Source: Methylobacterium oryzae
GTDB lineage: Bacteria; Pseudomonadota; Alphaproteobacteria; Rhizobiales; Beijerinckiaceae
Reading direction: 5' to 3'
Assembly: GCF_021398735.1 (NCBI RefSeq)
Contig: NZ_CP090349.1
Span: 5,454,001 to 5,518,000, forward strand
DNA: 64,000 nucleotides
The notes below the pieces were generated by a model that worked only from the letters and a program-made list of their open reading frames with translations, made no database searches and had not been told where the DNA came from. This document shows, one piece after another, positions 61,677-64,000 of the stretch (position 1 is its first letter; each line of letters starts with the position of its first letter). The position numbers and the translations under genes were made by a program.

Positions 61677-61827
61677 ATGCGCTGCGCCTGACAACCCGGG
61701 ACGCCACAACCCGCGCACCGTCCGTGGAGCGTCCCGTGATCGATCCCGTCAGCAGCCCGTCGCGGTGCGACCGGCGCTTTCCCTTGGCCTTCGTCTTGTC
61801 GGCCTCCGACCGGATCGGAGGCCGCTG

Positions 61828-62565
61828 ATGCGCGCCGACGCCTTCCTCGCCGCCGCCGACGCGCTGCCCGTGGCGAGCCTCGACGCCCTCCTGGGGAGCC
61901 GGGGGCTCGTGGTGGTCGCGCCCCATCCCGACGACGAGAGCCTCGGATGCGGCGGGCTGATCGCCGCCGCCCGGGCGTCGGGACGGCCCGTGCATCTCGT
62001 CGTGGTCAGCGACGGCTGCGGGTCGCACACGCATTCCCGTCTCTACCCGCCCGAGAAACTGCGCGCCCTGCGCGAGGCGGAGACCCGGCGGGCCGTGGCG
62101 GTCCTCGGCCTCGGGCCCGAGGCCGTCACCTTCCTGCGCCTCCCGGACGCGCACGTCCCGAGCGACGGCCCCGGGGCCGAGGCCGCCGCGTCCGCGGTCG
62201 CCCGCGCGGCCGCGGCGATCGGGGCCGGCGCGGTCTTCGTCACGTGGCGCCACGATCCCCACTGCGACCACAAGGCGGCCGCGGCGATCGTCGCCCTCGC
62301 GCGGCCGCAGATGCCGGGGGTCCGCGTCTACGAGTACCCCGTCTGGGGCTGGACCCTGCCGCCCGAGACCGAGGTCGGGCCGAGCCCCGCCGGCCTGCGC
62401 CTCGACGTCTCCGCCTATCGCGAGACCAAGGCGCGCGCCGTCGCCGCCCACGAATCGCAGACCACCGACCTGATCGCGGACGATCCCCAGGGCTTCCGGC
62501 TCGAGCCTGCCATGATCGACCGGCTCTGCGGCCCCTACGAGCGCTTCGTCGCGGTCCCCGCATGA
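61828..62565 (+). CDS. PIG-L family deacetylase
   Basis: Encodes 245 residues. The zinc motif GLVVVAPHPDDESLGCGG (HPDD) and the distal HDPHCDHKAA (HxxH) are diagnostic. These enzymes deacetylate N-acetylglucosamine units in various glycolipids and thiols. GGAGG seven bases before the ATG supports the start. Its stop overlaps the methyltransferase start (ATGA), coupling translation. With the next two genes it forms a glycan- or lipid-tailoring set. Confidence 0.9.
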   Translation: MRADAFLAAADALPVASLDALLGSRGLVVVAPHPDDESLGCGGLIAAARASGRPVHLVVVSDGCGSHTHSRLYPPEKLRALREAETRRAVAVLGLGPEAVTFLRLPDAHVPSDGPGAEAAASAVARAAAAIGAGAVFVTWRHDPHCDHKAAAAIVALARPQMPGVRVYEYPVWGWTLPPETEVGPSPAGLRLDVSAYRETKARAVAAHESQTTDLIADDPQGFRLEPAMIDRLCGPYERFVAVPA

Positions 62566-63155
62566 GCCGCCGGACGAAGACCCTGCCGGAAGACTACTTC
62601 CTCGGCATGTACGCCAGCGACCCGGATCCCTGGCGCTTCACCTCGTCGTCCTACGAGCGCGACAAGTACGCGGCGACGCTGGCGGCCCTGCCGCAGGCGC
62701 GCTACCGGGCCGCGTTCGAGCCGGCCTGCTCCATCGGCGTCTTCACCCACGCCCTGTCCGAGCGCTGCGAGCGTCTGCTCGCCACGGATCTGGTTCCGGC
62801 CGCCCTGGAGGACGCCCGGGCGCGCTGCGCGGATCGCCCCCACGTCGAGATCCGGCAGGGCACGATGCCGGCGGACTGGCCCGAGGAGCGGTTCGACCTG
62901 ATCGTCCTCTCCGAGTTCCTGTACTTCCTGGCCCCGGAGGATTTCGCCGCGCTCGTGCGCCGGGCCGGCGCGACGATCGCGCCCGGCGGCGACATCGTGC
63001 TGGTGCACTGGCTGGGCGAGACCGACTACCCGCTCTCGGGTGACGGCGCCGCCGAGGGCTTCATCCGGCTGTCGGCACCCTTCGCACAGGTCCTGAGTCA
63101 GGCGCGGACGGACAAGTACCGCATCGACGTCCTGCGCGCCGGAACCGCCCCGTGA
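62562..63155 (+). CDS. SAM-dependent methyltransferase (NodS-like)
   Basis: Encodes 197 residues. FEPACSIGVFTHALSERCER is motif I, LLATDLVPAAL motif II and LIVLSEFLYFLAPEDFA motif IV. The opening DYFLGMYASDPDPWRF and the overall order match NodS-like methyltransferases, which N-methylate deacetylated glucosamine in Nod factors. The ATG overlaps the PIG-L stop and its own stop overlaps the next GTG, so all three are coupled. The substrate is inferred only from gene order. Confidence 0.82.
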   Translation: MSRRTKTLPEDYFLGMYASDPDPWRFTSSSYERDKYAATLAALPQARYRAAFEPACSIGVFTHALSERCERLLATDLVPAALEDARARCADRPHVEIRQGTMPADWPEERFDLIVLSEFLYFLAPEDFAALVRRAGATIAPGGDIVLVHWLGETDYPLSGDGAAEGFIRLSAPFAQVLSQARTDKYRIDVLRAGTAP

Positions 63156-64000
63156 GCGTCGCGGTCATCACCCTCAACAAGGGCCGGCGCGCGCACCTGA
63201 CCCGTCTGCTCGAAGGCCTCGGCCGCGGCGACCCGCCCGACCGCTGCGTCGTCGTCGAGATCGGCGACGACGCGGCGCCCTACCCGGCCCTGCCCTTCCC
63301 GGTGGAGCGCGTGCCGTTCCCGCGTGCCGGCCTGCCGCTCGCCGCGGCGCGCAATGCCGGGCGCCGGGCCGCCGGTGCCGACACGCTGATCTTCCTCGAC
63401 GTGGACTGCATCCCCTCGGCGGGGCTCGTCGCGGGCCTGTCGCGGGCGGTGGCCGAGCGGGACGGCCTGATCTGCTGCGAGATCGGCTACCTGCCGGCCG
63501 GCGCGGTCGCGGACGGGTGGCGCGAGACGGATCTGGCGCGTCTCGGCGCGCCGCACCCGGTGCGGGCCTTCCCGCCCGCCGGCACGGTGGCGCCGGCGCC
63601 GCAGCCCGGCCTGTTCTGGTCCCTCGCCTTCGCGGTGCGGGCCGCGACCTATGACCGCCTCGGCGGCTTCGACGAGACCTTCTCAGGCTACGGCGCGGAG
63701 GACACCGACCTCGCCTTCCGGGCCGAGCGGGCCGGCGTGCCGATCCTGTTCCTCGGCGGCCCCCGGGCCTACCACCAGCATCATCCGGGCTACGACCCGC
63801 CGCTGCAGCATTTCCGCGACATCGTCGCCAACGCGGCGCGCTTCCACGACCGGCACGGGATCTGGCCGATGGACGGCTGGCTCGACGGGTTCGCCCGGCT
63901 CGGGCTGATCGCGGCGGACCGCTCCACCGGGATCGTGGTTCACCGGGACCCGACGCCGGACGAGATGGAAGCGGCGCGGCTACCGGACGATCAGCCGTTC
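63152..64000 (+). CDS. GT2-family glycosyltransferase (partial)
   Basis: GTG at 63152 overlaps the methyltransferase stop; the frame is open to the window end (283 codons), so the C-terminus is missing. AVITLNKGRRAHLTRLL, TLIFLDVDC (DxD metal/UDP site) and GGFDETFSGYGAEDTDLAF are GT2 galactosyltransferase-like marks. It would add a sugar, probably at the membrane face, in the same pathway as the deacetylase and methyltransferase. Confidence 0.85.
   Translation, partial: MSVAVITLNKGRRAHLTRLLEGLGRGDPPDRCVVVEIGDDAAPYPALPFPVERVPFPRAGLPLAAARNAGRRAAGADTLIFLDVDCIPSAGLVAGLSRAVAERDGLICCEIGYLPAGAVADGWRETDLARLGAPHPVRAFPPAGTVAPAPQPGLFWSLAFAVRAATYDRLGGFDETFSGYGAEDTDLAFRAERAGVPILFLGGPRAYHQHHPGYDPPLQHFRDIVANAARFHDRHGIWPMDGWLDGFARLGLIAADRSTGIVVHRDPTPDEMEAARLPDDQPF

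Noticed and set aside
1..64000. Search for tRNA, rRNA, CRISPR arrays, insertion sequences and prophage genes
   Set aside because: I found no TTCGA-type tRNA arms in context, no rRNA (only a 17-base 16S-tail look-alike), no regularly spaced repeats with spacers, and no transposase or integrase motifs.

Overview
This window is high-GC chromosomal DNA from an alphaproteobacterium, most like Methylobacterium. That placement is an inference from several signs: very GC-rich coding sequence, a DUF6894 protein, a periplasmic EF-hand protein that closely resembles lanmodulin (LanM), the alphaproteobacterial form of SerC, a chorismate mutase lying between ffh and rpsP, an exact CtrA-type box, and an NsrR/Hmp nitric-oxide module. 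I see no rRNA, tRNA, CRISPR array, transposase, integrase or phage gene. It reads as ordinary chromosome with several accessory surface and transport modules.

Layout. 0-7.7 kb: small and single genes (DUF6894, metallo-beta-lactamase-fold hydrolase, orphan peptide-type binding protein, lanmodulin-like protein, PcaD-like hydrolase, small membrane proteins, DUF1810). 7.7-14.2 kb: envelope genes (class A penicillin-binding protein carrying a nuclease-like tail, HdeD-like protein, EmrA/EmrB-type efflux pair). 14.2-17.4 kb: minus-strand translation/secretion operon, YHS-like protein - ffh - chorismate mutase - rpsP - rimM. 17.7-18.7 kb: coiled-coil gene, a 10-bp tandem array and a predicted tiny minus-strand transcription unit whose Shine-Dalgarno is a full complement of the 16S rRNA tail. 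18.7-27.7 kb: Rieske oxygenase, exported methyltransferase, trmD, serC, glnK-amtB, thioesterase II, UbiH-type hydroxylase. 27.7-35.2 kb: minus-strand envelope/polysaccharide genes (PAP2, acyltransferase, cupin, GT2, and a 1,044-residue protein with eight N-terminal repeats, an RgpF-type domain and a GT4-type domain). 35.5-42.7 kb: four-gene MoxR - DUF58 - DUF4159 - membrane protein operon. 42.9-47.8 kb: two YejA-type binding proteins and YejB, without YejE/YejF. 47.8-49.7 kb: nsrR/hmp with two NsrR-like operators. 49.7-54.9 kb: AraC regulator, two MFS exporters, GNAT, membrane cytochrome c. 55.2-59.5 kb: kdsB, pheA, phosphatase, GNAT, ppa, gamma-carbonic anhydrase. 59.6-64 kb: small exported or membrane proteins, a META-domain protein, an HTH protein, then a translationally coupled PIG-L deacetylase - methyltransferase - glycosyltransferase set running off the right end.

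How parts work together. The minus-strand operon at 14.2-17.4 kb links protein targeting (Ffh) to 30S assembly (S16, RimM). GlnK regulates the adjacent AmtB channel. NsrR should sense nitric oxide and release hmp. The MoxR ATPase probably acts on VWA/DUF58-like partners at the inner membrane. The two polysaccharide glycosyltransferase genes and the coupled trio at the right end probably build cell-surface glycans of unknown structure. The most unusual items are the lanmodulin-like protein with two non-canonical loops, the anti-16S-tail small gene, the PBP-nuclease-like fusion and the coupled deacetylase/methyltransferase/glycosyltransferase trio.
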